Below, in pieces: positions 53,123 to 62,054 of a stretch of DNA of 64,000 nucleotides. This stretch comes from Kitasatospora kifunensis. Lineage in GTDB: Bacteria > Actinomycetota > Actinomycetes > Streptomycetales > Streptomycetaceae. Position 1 is the stretch's first letter; each line of letters starts with the position of its first letter. Made by a program: the position numbers and the translations under genes. The notes beneath the pieces were generated by a model, which saw nothing but the letters and a program-made list of their open reading frames with translations, made no database searches and had not been told where the DNA came from. The stretch is from contig NZ_JACHJV010000001.1 in assembly GCF_014203855.1 (NCBI RefSeq), positions 806,001 to 870,000 of the forward strand, in the 5' to 3' direction.

Positions 53123-54100
53123 TCAGGAGCTGCAGTCGCTCTTGTAGAGGAACCGGGCCACGCTGGGATCGCTCACGTTGTCCCGGGTGATGCTGGCCAG
53201 GTCGGTCTGGATGTTGGCGTTCACCGGCTTCTTGGTGAGCGCGTTGACCAGCTGGTCGACCGCCTGCTGCCCGATCCCGTACGGATCCTGCGAGATCAGG
53301 GCGTCCACCGCGCCGCCCTTGAGTGCTGCCACCTGCTGCGGGCCCGCGTCGAAGGAGACCACCTTGATGCTGCCCTGCTTGCCCGAGTTCTTCAGGCCGG
53401 TGCCAACCCCCTCACCGGTCTGCGAGTTGGCGGTGAAGATGCCCACCAGGCCCGGGTGCGCGGAGAGTTCGTCGCCGACCGCCGAGGCGGCGCCCTGCGC
53501 GGTGTCACCCACCTGCCGGACGTCGTCGATCTTCAACCCGGGGTACTTGGAGCTGAGTTCCTGCTTGAAGCCCTGGATCCGGGCGTTGGTGGTGGTCGTG
53601 GTCAGGTCGGGGGTGAGCACCACCACCTCGCCGGTGCCGTTGACCAGTTGGGCCATGGTGTCGGCGGCCTTCTGGCCGCCCTGGAGGTTGTTGGAGGAGA
53701 TCCGGGTGATCCCGATCGAGCCGTCGGTCAGGGTGGTGTCGACGATCGCCACCTTGGTCCCGTTGCTCTGCAGGGTCCGGATCGGCCCCTGCAGCGAGTT
53801 CGGGTCCACCGGCGAGATCAGCACCCCGGCCGGGCGGTTGGCGGTGACGCTGGTCACCGCGCTGACCTGCTCGGGGACGTTCCACTCGGCCGAGCCGGTG
53901 GCGTTGAACTTCTCGCCGAGCTTGCTCGCCTCCGCCTGTGCGCCGCACTTCATGGTGATGTAGAACGGGTCTCCGGTGTTGCCGGCCACGAAGGTGATGG
54001 ACTTGCCGTTCGCACTCCCACCGGAGCCGCCCGAGCTGCCGCAGCCCGCCGCCAGTGCCAACAGGCTGACCGCTCCTACCGCCAGAATCCTTCTCCGCAC
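53123..54100 (-). CDS. sugar ABC transporter substrate-binding lipoprotein
   Basis: The 325-residue protein has a lipoprotein signal (LLALAAGC, Cys20), then a type I periplasmic-binding fold like ribose/fructose-binding proteins: SITFVAGNTGDPFYITMKCG, ANRPAGVLISPVDPNSL and a second lobe with SQDPYGIGQQAVDQLV. It binds a monosaccharide or related ligand outside the cell. GTG at 54100 follows AGGAGG. It is the last of three genes, after the ATPase and permease. Confidence 0.9.
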   Translation of the reverse strand: MRRRILAVGAVSLLALAAGCGSSGGSGGSANGKSITFVAGNTGDPFYITMKCGAQAEASKLGEKFNATGSAEWNVPEQVSAVTSVTANRPAGVLISPVDPNSLQGPIRTLQSNGTKVAIVDTTLTDGSIGITRISSNNLQGGQKAADTMAQLVNGTGEVVVLTPDLTTTTTNARIQGFKQELSSKYPGLKIDDVRQVGDTAQGAASAVGDELSAHPGLVGIFTANSQTGEGVGTGLKNSGKQGSIKVVSFDAGPQQVAALKGGAVDALISQDPYGIGQQAVDQLVNALTKKPVNANIQTDLASITRDNVSDPSVARFLYKSDCSS

Positions 54101-54122
54101 CGTGAGTTCCTCCTTGCTGGGA

Positions 54123-55139
54123 TCATCGGTTGCTGCGTCTGCGCCGGCGCAACTGGTCGAAGTAGACGGCCAGGATCAGCACCGCACCCACCGCCACGGT
54201 CTGCCAGAAGGACTGCACCTGAAGGATGGTGAAGCCGCTCTGCAGCACCGCGGGGATGAAGACGCCGATGACGGTGCCGATCACCGTGCCGACACCGCCG
54301 AACAGGCTGGTACCGCCGAGCACCACGGCGGCGATGGCGTTCAGGTTGTCCTGGGCGCCGCTGGTCAGCGTGGTGCTGCTGTAGTGCGCGAGGTTGAGCA
54401 CGCCCGCCAGCCCGGAGAGCAGGCCGGACAGGGCGTAGACCTTGATCAGGTGACGGTCCACCCGGATGCCGACCCGGGCGGCCGCCTCCTCGTTGGAGCC
54501 CACCGCGCGGGTGTACCGGCCGAAGCGGGTGGTGTTCAGGGCCAGCGCGGCCAGCGCGACCACCAGCACCGCCACCACGGTCAGCCAGGGGATGCCGAGC
54601 ACACTGCCGCTGCCCACCGAATTGGCCAGCGAGGACGGCACGTTGCCGACGTCCACGCCGTGGGTGAGGATCTGGGCCAGGCCCAGCGCGATGCCCAACG
54701 TGCCCAGGGTGACGATCAGCGGCGGGACCTTGGCCTTGGCCACCCAGATGCCGTTGAAGATCCCCCAGAGCAGCCCGGCGAGCAGCCCTGCGGCCCCACC
54801 GGCCAGCACAACACCTATGCCTGGATTGGGACTTGAGTCGAGTCCGTTCATCGTGCGGACCGCGACCACGCCGGAGAAGATCAACACCGAGCCGACCGAC
54901 AGGTCGATGCCGGAGGTGACGATCACGAAGGTCTGCCCGACCGCGAGCACCACCAGGATGGCCGACTCGACCGCGATGGACTTGAACTCGAAGGTGGTGG
55001 CGAAGGCGTCCGGGCGCAGCGCCGAGAAGACCGCCACCAGGACGAGCAGGACCAGGAAGGTCCACAGCGTGTTCTGGCCCCGGGCCCGCTGCCAGAGCAG
55101 CGCGGCGCCGCGAGGCACCGACGTCGGGCCCGCGCTCAT
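54123..55139 (-). CDS. sugar ABC transporter permease (RbsC/FrcC type)
   Basis: The 338-residue permease has about nine hydrophobic segments and the BPD_transp_2 motif ALSGLLSGLAGVLNLAHYSS, with GGTSLFGGVGTVIGTVIG near the end. It forms the channel with a homodimer. Its start overlaps the stop of the ATPase gene (55136-55139), so translation is coupled. Confidence 0.92.
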   Translation of the reverse strand: MSAGPTSVPRGAALLWQRARGQNTLWTFLVLLVLVAVFSALRPDAFATTFEFKSIAVESAILVVLAVGQTFVIVTSGIDLSVGSVLIFSGVVAVRTMNGLDSSPNPGIGVVLAGGAAGLLAGLLWGIFNGIWVAKAKVPPLIVTLGTLGIALGLAQILTHGVDVGNVPSSLANSVGSGSVLGIPWLTVVAVLVVALAALALNTTRFGRYTRAVGSNEEAAARVGIRVDRHLIKVYALSGLLSGLAGVLNLAHYSSTTLTSGAQDNLNAIAAVVLGGTSLFGGVGTVIGTVIGVFIPAVLQSGFTILQVQSFWQTVAVGAVLILAVYFDQLRRRRRSNR

Positions 55140-55906
55140 GCCTCCTCCTCGTCCTCGGTCGCCAGCGCGCCGGTCATCGCGGCGACCAGCTCGTCCAGCG
55201 TGGTGTCCGCCGCCCTGAAGCGCGCCACCCGCCGCCCCAGCCGCAGCACTTCGACCCGGTCGGCGACGGCGAGCACCTCGGGCATGTTGTGGCTGATCAG
55301 CACCGTGGACACGCCCCGGTCGCGGACCCGCCGGATCAGGTCGAGCACCCGCCCGCGCTGCAGGACGCCGAGTGCGGCGGTCGGCTCGTCCATGAAGACC
55401 ACCCGCGAGGCCCAGGCCACCGAGCGGGCGATCGCCACGCTCTGCCGCTGACCGCCCGAGAGGGTGGCCACCGGCGCGTCGATGTCCTTGAGCTCGACGC
55501 CGAGTTCGGCGAAGGCGGCCACCGAGTGCTCGCGCATCCCGCGCTTGTCCAGCACCCCGAACGCGCCGAGCAGCCCCGGGCGAACCCGCTCGCGGCCGAG
55601 GAAGAGGTTGGCGGCGGCATCCAGGTCGGCCGCCAGCGCCAGGTCCTGGTAGACCGTCTCGATGCCCAGCCGCTGGGCGTCGCGCGGGCCGGCGAAGGTG
55701 ACCGGACGGCCGTCCAGCAGGATCTCGCCCTCATCCGGACTCACCGCGCCCACCAGGGTCTTGACCAGGGTGGACTTGCCGGCGCCGTTGTCGCCGATGA
55801 GCGCGACCACCTCGCCCGGGTACACGGTGAAGCCGGCTCCGCGCAGTGCTTCCACCTGGCCGTAGGTCTTCCACAGGCCCCTTGCGTCGAGTAGCGGTTC
55901 GGCCAT
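55136..55906 (-). CDS. sugar ABC transporter ATPase (single-domain, FrcA type)
   Basis: The 256-residue ATPase has Walker A GDNGAGKST, signature LSGGQRQSVA and Walker B VVFMDEPTAAL. Unlike RbsA-type proteins it has one ATP domain, as in fructose-type (FrcA) systems. It is the first gene of the operon, which starts behind a LacI operator. Confidence 0.92.
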   Translation of the reverse strand: MAEPLLDARGLWKTYGQVEALRGAGFTVYPGEVVALIGDNGAGKSTLVKTLVGAVSPDEGEILLDGRPVTFAGPRDAQRLGIETVYQDLALAADLDAAANLFLGRERVRPGLLGAFGVLDKRGMREHSVAAFAELGVELKDIDAPVATLSGGQRQSVAIARSVAWASRVVFMDEPTAALGVLQRGRVLDLIRRVRDRGVSTVLISHNMPEVLAVADRVEVLRLGRRVARFRAADTTLDELVAAMTGALATEDEEEA

Positions 55907-55921
55907 CTCTACCTCCGCCCT

Positions 55922-55933
55922 GACAACGTTGTC
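55922..55933. promoter_or_regulatory. LacI operator in front of the ABC operon
   Basis: GACAACGTTGTC is a perfect 12-bp palindrome 15 bp before the ATPase start. A second, near-identical site lies at the LacI promoter. The core AACGTT is typical of LacI/GalR operators. Confidence 0.8.
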
Positions 55934-56028
55934 GCCTCTGGCATGAACTCATGGAGGTCGATCACCGTCAAGACTCCGAACCGAAGAATCGGCCTCCAAT
56001 ATCGCTTTGTGATATGCGAGTTCAGCAA

Positions 56029-56077
56029 CTGACAGTCCGTCGGAGCACTGCCTATACTCGCGCTGGCAACGTTGTCC
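56029..56077 (+). promoter_or_regulatory. LacI gene promoter with operator
   Basis: CTGACA (56029-56034) and TATACT (56053-56058) are 18 bp apart and look like a good promoter. The operator GGCAACGTTGTCC (56065-56077) follows directly, over the likely transcription start, which predicts autorepression. Confidence 0.75.
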
Positions 56078-56151
56078 ACGAGGTCCGCCGGCCTCCTGCC
56101 GGCGAACCCTCCAGCCGTCAGGTCCACCGTGCTCGGAAGGGCGGCAGCTCA

Positions 56152-57195
56152 ATGCCCGCAAGTCAGGCACGGCCCGCCGCCGAGCCGGGCGGGCGGTCCA
56201 CCATGAAGGACGTCGCCGCGGCGGCCGGCGTCGGCGTCAAAACCGTCTCCCGGGTGGTGAACGAGGAGTCCGGGGTCGGGGCGGCCACCGCGGCCCGGGT
56301 CCGCGAGGCCATCGAGGCACTCGGCTACCGGCGCAACGACGGGGCCCGGCTGCTCCGCCAGGGGCTGCGCACCGGCAGCGTCGGCCTGGTCATCGAGGAC
56401 CTCGCGGACCCGTTCTACGCACCGCTGTGCCGAGCGGTCGAGGAGGTCGCCCGCCGCCACGGCTCGCTGCTCTTCTCCGGCTCCTCCGCCCAGCAGCCGC
56501 AGCGCGAACGCGACCTGGTGCTCGCCTTCTGCGCCCGCCGGGTGGACGGGCTGATCCTGGTGCCGACCAGCGCCGATCACAGCTACCTGCTGCCCGAGCA
56601 GGCAGCCGGCACCCCGATCGTCTGCGTCGACCGCCCGGCCGCCGGCCTGCTGACCGACACGGTGCTGAGCGACAACGCGCGCGGCGCCCGCGAGGGCGTC
56701 GAGCACCTGCTGAGAGCGGGCCACCGCCGGATCGGCTTCCTGGGCGACGCGCCGGAGATCCACACCGCCGCCGAGCGCCTGCGCGGCTACTGCGCGGCGC
56801 TGACCGCGGCCGGAGTGCCGACCCGCGAGGCCTGGGTGTCGATGAGCGCACCCGAGCCGGCCCGGCTCCACCTGGCACTGGAGCGGATGCTCACCGGCCG
56901 CCGACCGGTGAGCGCACTGCTCTGCGGCAACAACCGGATCACCGTCGCCGCGCTGCGCGAACTGGCCGCCCTGCCGCACCGCCCCGCCCTGGTCGGCTTC
57001 GACGACTTCGAACTCGCCGACCTGCTCACCGTGCCGGTCACCGTGGTGGCCCAGGACCCGGCCCGACTCGGGCGCACCGCGGCCGAGTTGCTCTTCGCCC
57101 GGCTCTCGGGCGAGCGCGGCCCGGCGCAGTGGATCGAACTGCCGACCAGGCTGATCCCGCGCGGCTCAGGCGAGTTGCCCGTGCGTCATGCCTGA
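56152..57195 (+). CDS. LacI-family transcriptional regulator
   Basis: The 347-residue protein has an N-terminal LacI HTH (TMKDVAAAAGVGVKTVSRVV) and hinge helix, then a sugar-binding domain like periplasmic proteins (VGLVIEDLADPFYAPLCRAV, LVGFDDFELADLL). It is divergent from the ABC importer genes, and matching operators lie in front of both. It should repress them until a sugar binds. ATG at 56152 was chosen, though the first conserved residues begin 16 codons later. Confidence 0.9.
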   Translation: MPASQARPAAEPGGRSTMKDVAAAAGVGVKTVSRVVNEESGVGAATAARVREAIEALGYRRNDGARLLRQGLRTGSVGLVIEDLADPFYAPLCRAVEEVARRHGSLLFSGSSAQQPQRERDLVLAFCARRVDGLILVPTSADHSYLLPEQAAGTPIVCVDRPAAGLLTDTVLSDNARGAREGVEHLLRAGHRRIGFLGDAPEIHTAAERLRGYCAALTAAGVPTREAWVSMSAPEPARLHLALERMLTGRRPVSALLCGNNRITVAALRELAALPHRPALVGFDDFELADLLTVPVTVVAQDPARLGRTAAELLFARLSGERGPAQWIELPTRLIPRGSGELPVRHA

Positions 57196-57227
57196 ACACC
57201 GCCACCAGCAACCGAACTGACGTGTCA

Positions 57228-57734
57228 TCAGTTCTCTCGGGCGGCCTCGTCCGCTGCCCGCTCGGCGGCCCGCACCTCGGCCGCCACGTCCTCGGCGGGT
57301 CGGCGGACCAGCTGCCCGCCGTGCCGCTCGGCCAGCTCGTCGGCGGGCGCGTGGTGGCGCTCGTGCAGCTCCACGATCAGCATCGCGTGCCCCTCCGCCA
57401 GATCGCGGCTGTAGACCAGCAGGCCCTCCGCGCCGTCCTGGAACTGCCTCAACTCGGCCGCGCCGCCGAGCACCGTGCCGGCCGTCCACCCGAGCAATAC
57501 GCCCACAGGGCCGCCCAGCAGCCCGATCAGGCCGCCGAGGATCCCGGTGGCCACGGTCGGCGTTCCGGCCCCGCGCACCCAGCTCTCCGGCGTGTCCAGC
57601 AGCCCCTCGGCCGACCGCCGCAGCACGGCCGCCTGCCGCGCCCCGGGCAGTTCCTTCGCCTCGGCGAAGGCGGCCAACGCGGTGGCCGGCTTGGCGAAGG
57701 TGATGAAGAGCATGGTGTGAACGTCGTCCGACAT
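57228..57734 (-). CDS. DUF1269-like (DUF6325-type) protein
   Basis: The 168-residue protein has a soluble start (DDVHTMLFITFAKPATALAAF), then a glycine-rich hydrophobic hairpin (VATGILGGLIGLLGGPVGVL, continuing LGWTAGTVLGG), typical of DUF1269-like membrane-associated proteins, and a charged C-terminus. Function is unknown. GGAGAGG precedes the ATG at 57734. The longer upstream frame lacks conservation signs. Confidence 0.65.
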   Translation of the reverse strand: MSDDVHTMLFITFAKPATALAAFAEAKELPGARQAAVLRRSAEGLLDTPESWVRGAGTPTVATGILGGLIGLLGGPVGVLLGWTAGTVLGGAAELRQFQDGAEGLLVYSRDLAEGHAMLIVELHERHHAPADELAERHGGQLVRRPAEDVAAEVRAAERAADEAAREN

Positions 57735-57859
57735 GGGTCTTCCTCTCCGGAGCTGTACGGTGCACGCTAAGTGCACACCGGGCAACGGACGGTGCGACAC
57801 GCGCGACCCAAGGGGCCGTCGTCGTAGTGCGAACGGGTGCAGACGCGGACAATCGGCGC

Positions 57860-59416
57860 ATGTCGCTCCGTACCGCGCTCAGCGTCCCCGCCCGCTACGG
57901 CTGCCTCGTCGCGGGCATGATCCCGGTCCTCGCCTTCCCCGCCCCCAATCTCGAACCGCTGGCCTGGGTCGCCCTGGTCCCCGGCCTGCTCCTGCTGCGC
58001 GCCGCGCCGAACGCCCGGGAGGCCGCGGTGCGCGGCTGGTGGTTCGGCACCGGCTTCGTGCTGGCCGCGATGTACTGGCTGCTGCCCACCGTCGGCCCGG
58101 CGCTGCCGCTGATCGCCGTGGTCTTCGGCGTCCTGCAGACGCCCCTCGGCCTGGCCGCCCGAGCCCTGCTGCGGCCCCCGCTGACGGCGCGTCGGGCCCT
58201 TGGTGCGCTGGTCGTACTACCCGCCGTCTGGGTGATGGCGGAGTACGCGCGCTCCTGGCAGGCGCTCGGCGGCCCATGGGCGCTGCTCGGCGCAACCCAG
58301 TGGCAGCACCCCACCGTGCTGGCGCTGGCCTCGATCGGCGGTGTCTGGCTGGTCAGCGCCGCCGTGGTGGCGGTCAACACCGCCGTGCTGCTGGTGCTGA
58401 TCGCCGAGCGCACCGCACTGCGCGCGCTGGGCGCCGCCACGGCGAGCGCCCTGCTGCTGGCCGGCCCGGCCGCGTTCGCGCTGACCCCGCCTCCGGTCCC
58501 GGTGCGCACCGCCACCCTGGCGCTCATCCAGCCCGGCCCCACCCCGGACGTCGCCTCCCGGCTGGCCGCCTCGACCGCGCTCACCAGCCGGCTCACCGTC
58601 CGTCCCGACCTGGTGGTCTGGGGCGAGAGCAGCGTCACCACCGACCTGTCCAGGGACAGCACCACGCTCGGGCAGCTGCGCTCGCTGGCAGCGGCTAACG
58701 GCGGCGAGCTGCTGGTCAACGAGGACGCCAGGAAGGCCGACGGGCACATCTCCAAGGACGCCGTGCTGATCGACGCCGCCGGCATCCAGGCCCGGTACGC
58801 CAAGATGCGGCTGGTCCCGTTCGGCGAGTACATCCCGTTCCGCGCGGCCCTCGGCTGGCTGAGCGTGATCAGCAAGGCGGCCGACGAGAACCGCACCCCC
58901 GGCCACAGCTTCCACCTGTTCGAACCCCTCGACCACACCGGGCGCCCGCTGCCCACCGGAGTGCTGATCTGCTTCGAATCGACCTTCCCCGACCTGTCCA
59001 GAACCGCCACCCTGCAGGGCGCGCAGCTGCTCGTCTACCAGTCGTCGACCGCCTCCTTCCAGCACAGCTGGGCCCCCGCCCAGCACGCCTCGTTGGGCGC
59101 GCTGCGCGCCGCCGAGACCGGCCGCCCGGTGGTGCAGGCGGCGCTCACCGGAGTGTCGGTGGCCTTCGACCCGCAGGGCCGCGAGCTGGCCGGCTACGGG
59201 ACCGGGCAACGCGGCGCCCTCACCGTCCAACTCGGCCTGCCCGACCCGCGGGTGCGCACCTGGTACGACCGGGTCGGCGACGTGGTGCCGTGGTCGGCGG
59301 TGGCGATCAGCCTCGGCGCGGCCGGCTACGCACTGCGCCCGGGCCGCCCACGCCGGTTGGCCGCCGCGCCCAAGGCCACCGATGCCGAGCAGCCCACCAC
59401 CGCGGGCCTGCCGTAG
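57860..59416 (+). CDS. lnt: apolipoprotein N-acyltransferase
   Basis: The 518-residue membrane enzyme adds the third acyl chain to lipoproteins. About six N-terminal helices are followed by a nitrilase-like domain with the catalytic Glu in LVVWGES, Lys in YAKMRLVPFGEYIPFR and Cys in GVLICFES. The family size is right. A -10-like GACAAT (57848-57853) lies 7 bases before the ATG, which suggests a leaderless start. Several lipoproteins in this window would be substrates. Confidence 0.92.
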   Translation: MSLRTALSVPARYGCLVAGMIPVLAFPAPNLEPLAWVALVPGLLLLRAAPNAREAAVRGWWFGTGFVLAAMYWLLPTVGPALPLIAVVFGVLQTPLGLAARALLRPPLTARRALGALVVLPAVWVMAEYARSWQALGGPWALLGATQWQHPTVLALASIGGVWLVSAAVVAVNTAVLLVLIAERTALRALGAATASALLLAGPAAFALTPPPVPVRTATLALIQPGPTPDVASRLAASTALTSRLTVRPDLVVWGESSVTTDLSRDSTTLGQLRSLAAANGGELLVNEDARKADGHISKDAVLIDAAGIQARYAKMRLVPFGEYIPFRAALGWLSVISKAADENRTPGHSFHLFEPLDHTGRPLPTGVLICFESTFPDLSRTATLQGAQLLVYQSSTASFQHSWAPAQHASLGALRAAETGRPVVQAALTGVSVAFDPQGRELAGYGTGQRGALTVQLGLPDPRVRTWYDRVGDVVPWSAVAISLGAAGYALRPGRPRRLAAAPKATDAEQPTTAGLP

Positions 59417-59453
59417 CGCCTGCCCACCGGGCACTGCGCAGGACCGGCCCGGG

Positions 59454-60461
59454 TCACTTCTGCCGGGCCCGGCTGGGCTGCACCCGTGGCGGCTCGCCCG
59501 GCGCCTTCGGGTGGTCGGGCGGGTAGGGCAGCTCGCCCAGCCCCTCGTCCCGCTCCTGACGCTCCGCCAGCTCCAGCACCGCCTCCAGCCCGAAGGCGTG
59601 CTCGGCCAGGTCGGCGTACGGATCACCCAGCTTCGCCAGCCGCTCGGGCACCGTGCGCAGGGTGAAGTCGCCGGGCGTCACCGCGTCCAGCTCCTCCCAG
59701 TGCAGCGGGGTGGAGACGGTCGCCTCGGGCCGGGGGCGCAGCGAGTAGGGCGAGGCGATGGTGCGGTCACGAGCCATCTGGTTGTAGTCGACGAAGACCT
59801 TCTCGCCTCGCTCCTCCTTCCACCAGTGCGTGGTGACCTGCTCCGGCATCCGCCGCTCCAGCGCCCGGCCGAGCGTGATCGCACAACGCCGCACCTCGGC
59901 GAAGGTCCAGTCGGGGCGGATCGGCACGTAGACGTGCAGTCCGCGCCCGCCGGAGGTCTTGGGCCAGCCGGTCAGCCCGTACTGCGCCAGCACCTCGCGC
60001 AGCTGGTGCGCGGCGCGCACCGCGTCCGCGAAGTCGGTGCCGGGCTGCGGGTCCAGGTCCAGGCGCAGCTCGTCGGGCCGGTCGGTGTCACTGCGGCGCA
60101 CCGGCCACGGGTGGAAGGTCAGGCAGCCGAGGTTGGCCGCCCACAGCACGGCGGCCGGCTCGGTGGGGCAGATCTCGTCGGCGTACCGCCCGCTGGGAAA
60201 GGCGATCCGCGCCGTGGGCAGCCAGTCGGGCGTGTTCTTCGGGGCCCGCTTCTGGTAGAAGAACTCGCCGTCCACCCCGTCCGGGAAGCGCTGCAGCGTG
60301 GTCGGCCGGTCGCGCAGCCCGCGCAGCACCGCCTCGGCGACCGCCAGGTAGTACTGCGCGACATCCAGCTTGGTGTACCCGGGGCCCGGGTAGTAGACCT
60401 TGCCGGGGTTGGACAGCTTGATGCTCCGCTCCCCGACCTCCAGCTGCACCGATTCGGCCAT
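59454..60461 (-). CDS. second LigD-type polymerase
   Basis: The 335-residue protein is a LigD polymerase-domain protein with the motifs KLSNPGKVYYPGPGYTKLDV, DLDPQPG, WPKTSGGRGLHVYVPI and VFVDYNQMA. It is closer to the LigD Pol of complete LigD than the copy at 31.8 kb. It is divergent from an ATP-dependent DNA ligase gene, with only 58 bp between starts. The two would restore the Pol plus ligase set of LigD as separate proteins. ATG at 60461 (MAESV) was preferred to 60470. Confidence 0.92.
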   Translation of the reverse strand: MAESVQLEVGERSIKLSNPGKVYYPGPGYTKLDVAQYYLAVAEAVLRGLRDRPTTLQRFPDGVDGEFFYQKRAPKNTPDWLPTARIAFPSGRYADEICPTEPAAVLWAANLGCLTFHPWPVRRSDTDRPDELRLDLDPQPGTDFADAVRAAHQLREVLAQYGLTGWPKTSGGRGLHVYVPIRPDWTFAEVRRCAITLGRALERRMPEQVTTHWWKEERGEKVFVDYNQMARDRTIASPYSLRPRPEATVSTPLHWEELDAVTPGDFTLRTVPERLAKLGDPYADLAEHAFGLEAVLELAERQERDEGLGELPYPPDHPKAPGEPPRVQPSRARQK

Positions 60462-60519
60462 GCTCCCCACGCTAGGGCCACGCGCTGCGGGCCGCGCGGG
60501 GGTGACGCACGATCAGGGC

Positions 60520-61599
60520 ATGGACCTTCCCGTGATGCCGCCCGTGCAGCCGATGCTGGCCAAGGCGGTCGACGAGATCCCCGCCGGCATGCACTACGAG
60601 GCCAAGTGGGACGGTTTCAGGGCGATCGTCTTCCGCGACGGTGCCGAGGTGGAGGTGGCCAGCCGCACCGGCAAGTCGTTGGCCCGGTACTTCCCCGAAC
60701 TGCTGGACGCCTTCCGGGCCGAGCTGCCCGCCCGCTGCGTGCTGGACGGCGAGATCGTGCTGGCACACGACGGGCGGCTGCACTTCGAGGAGCTGCAGGA
60801 GCGGATCCACCCGGCGGCCTCCCGGGTGCGCAAGCTCGCCGCCGAGAACCCGGCCACCTTCATCGCCTTCGACCTGCTGGCGCTGGGCGATGAGGCGCTG
60901 ATCGGGCAGCCGCTGGCCGTGCGCCGCCCCGCGCTGGTGCGCGAGCTGGCGGGCGCCGGGCCCTGGGTGCACGTCGCGCCGGCCACCACGGACCGGGAAC
61001 TGGCCGGCACCTGGTTCACCCGTTTCGAGGGCGCGGGGCTGGACGGGATCGTGGCCAAGCCGCTGGACCAGCCGTACCGCCCGGGGGTGCGCGCGATGTT
61101 CAAGATCAAGCACGGCCGCACCGCCGACTGCGTGGTGGCCGGCTACCGCGAGCACAAGGACGGCCAGGGCGTCGGCTCACTGCTGCTGGGCCTGTACGAC
61201 GCGGCGGGCACGCTGCAGCACGTCGGCGTCTGCGCCTCCTTCACCGCCGCCCGCCGCCGCGAGCTGGCCACCGAGCTGGCCCCGCTGCGGCTGACCGACC
61301 CCAGCGCGCACCCGTGGGCGGCCTGGACCGAGGAGAGCGCGCACCAGGCCGGCCGGATGCCGGGCGCACCCAGCCGGTGGAGCGGGGGCAAAGATCCTGA
61401 TTGGGTCGCGCTTCGCCCTGAACGGGTCTGCGAGGTCGCGTACGATCACATGGAAGGGACCCGGTTCCGGCACACCACCCGCTTTCAGCGCTGGCGCCCC
61501 GACCGGACCCCGCAGAGCTGCGACTACAGCCAGCTGGAGGAGCCGGTCGGCTACCACCTGGCGCAGCTGCTGGACGACGGCAGGTCGCCGGACCGCTGA
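60520..61599 (+). CDS. ligC: ATP-dependent DNA ligase (LigC type)
   Basis: The 359-residue ligase has the nucleotidyltransferase motif EAKWDGFRA with the AMP-accepting Lys29, motifs DGEIV and DGIVAKPLDQPY, and the OB-fold part with KIKHGR. It seals nicks and works in end joining or base-excision repair. The upstream, divergent polymerase gene supports a repair role. ATG at 60520 is used. Confidence 0.92.
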   Translation: MDLPVMPPVQPMLAKAVDEIPAGMHYEAKWDGFRAIVFRDGAEVEVASRTGKSLARYFPELLDAFRAELPARCVLDGEIVLAHDGRLHFEELQERIHPAASRVRKLAAENPATFIAFDLLALGDEALIGQPLAVRRPALVRELAGAGPWVHVAPATTDRELAGTWFTRFEGAGLDGIVAKPLDQPYRPGVRAMFKIKHGRTADCVVAGYREHKDGQGVGSLLLGLYDAAGTLQHVGVCASFTAARRRELATELAPLRLTDPSAHPWAAWTEESAHQAGRMPGAPSRWSGGKDPDWVALRPERVCEVAYDHMEGTRFRHTTRFQRWRPDRTPQSCDYSQLEEPVGYHLAQLLDDGRSPDR

Positions 61600-61662
61600 C
61601 GCGCGACGGCGCGCCGCTTGGCGCGAGCCGGGCGGAACCCGAAGGGACAGCAGGTGAGGATC

Positions 61663-61896
61663 ATGGTCCTCTCACGGCACGAGGCACGGGAGAGCCGGCG
61701 GATCGAGGCCCGGCTGGCGGCCGAGGATCCACTGCTGGCCCGCCGCTTCGAACAGTGGCGGCGCAGCCGCGAACGAGTCGCCGAGGCCGCCGCGCTGGCC
61801 GCCGGACGCGGCGTGGAGAACCCCCTGGACGACTCCCCCACCCGGCTGCGGCGCCTGTGGCACGAGCTGCTGCGCGGCCGGATCCCGCTTCCGTAG
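61663..61896 (+). CDS. small DUF3040-like protein
   Basis: This 77-residue basic protein starts LSRHEARESRRIEARLAAED, close to the L-S-x-H/E-x-x-x-x-x-I-E-x-x-L-A-x-E/D-D-P start of DUF3040 proteins, but lacks their membrane segments. ATG at 61663 follows AGGTGAGG at short distance; GTG at 61654 is also possible. Function is unknown. It is in the same direction as ligC after 63 bp. Confidence 0.5.
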   Translation: MVLSRHEARESRRIEARLAAEDPLLARRFEQWRRSRERVAEAAALAAGRGVENPLDDSPTRLRRLWHELLRGRIPLP

Positions 61897-62054
61897 GGCC
61901 GGGCTCGGATGGAGAGCGGGGCCACCGCCCGGAGCTTCCCGGGCGGGGCCGGATCGCCCGATCGGGCGCACCCGCGCGGCCGCGCCGCCCGGTGGGCCGT
62001 CCGGTTTGGCACCATCGACTCAGGGGACACGCGAGGCCGAAGAGGTGAGAGCGG

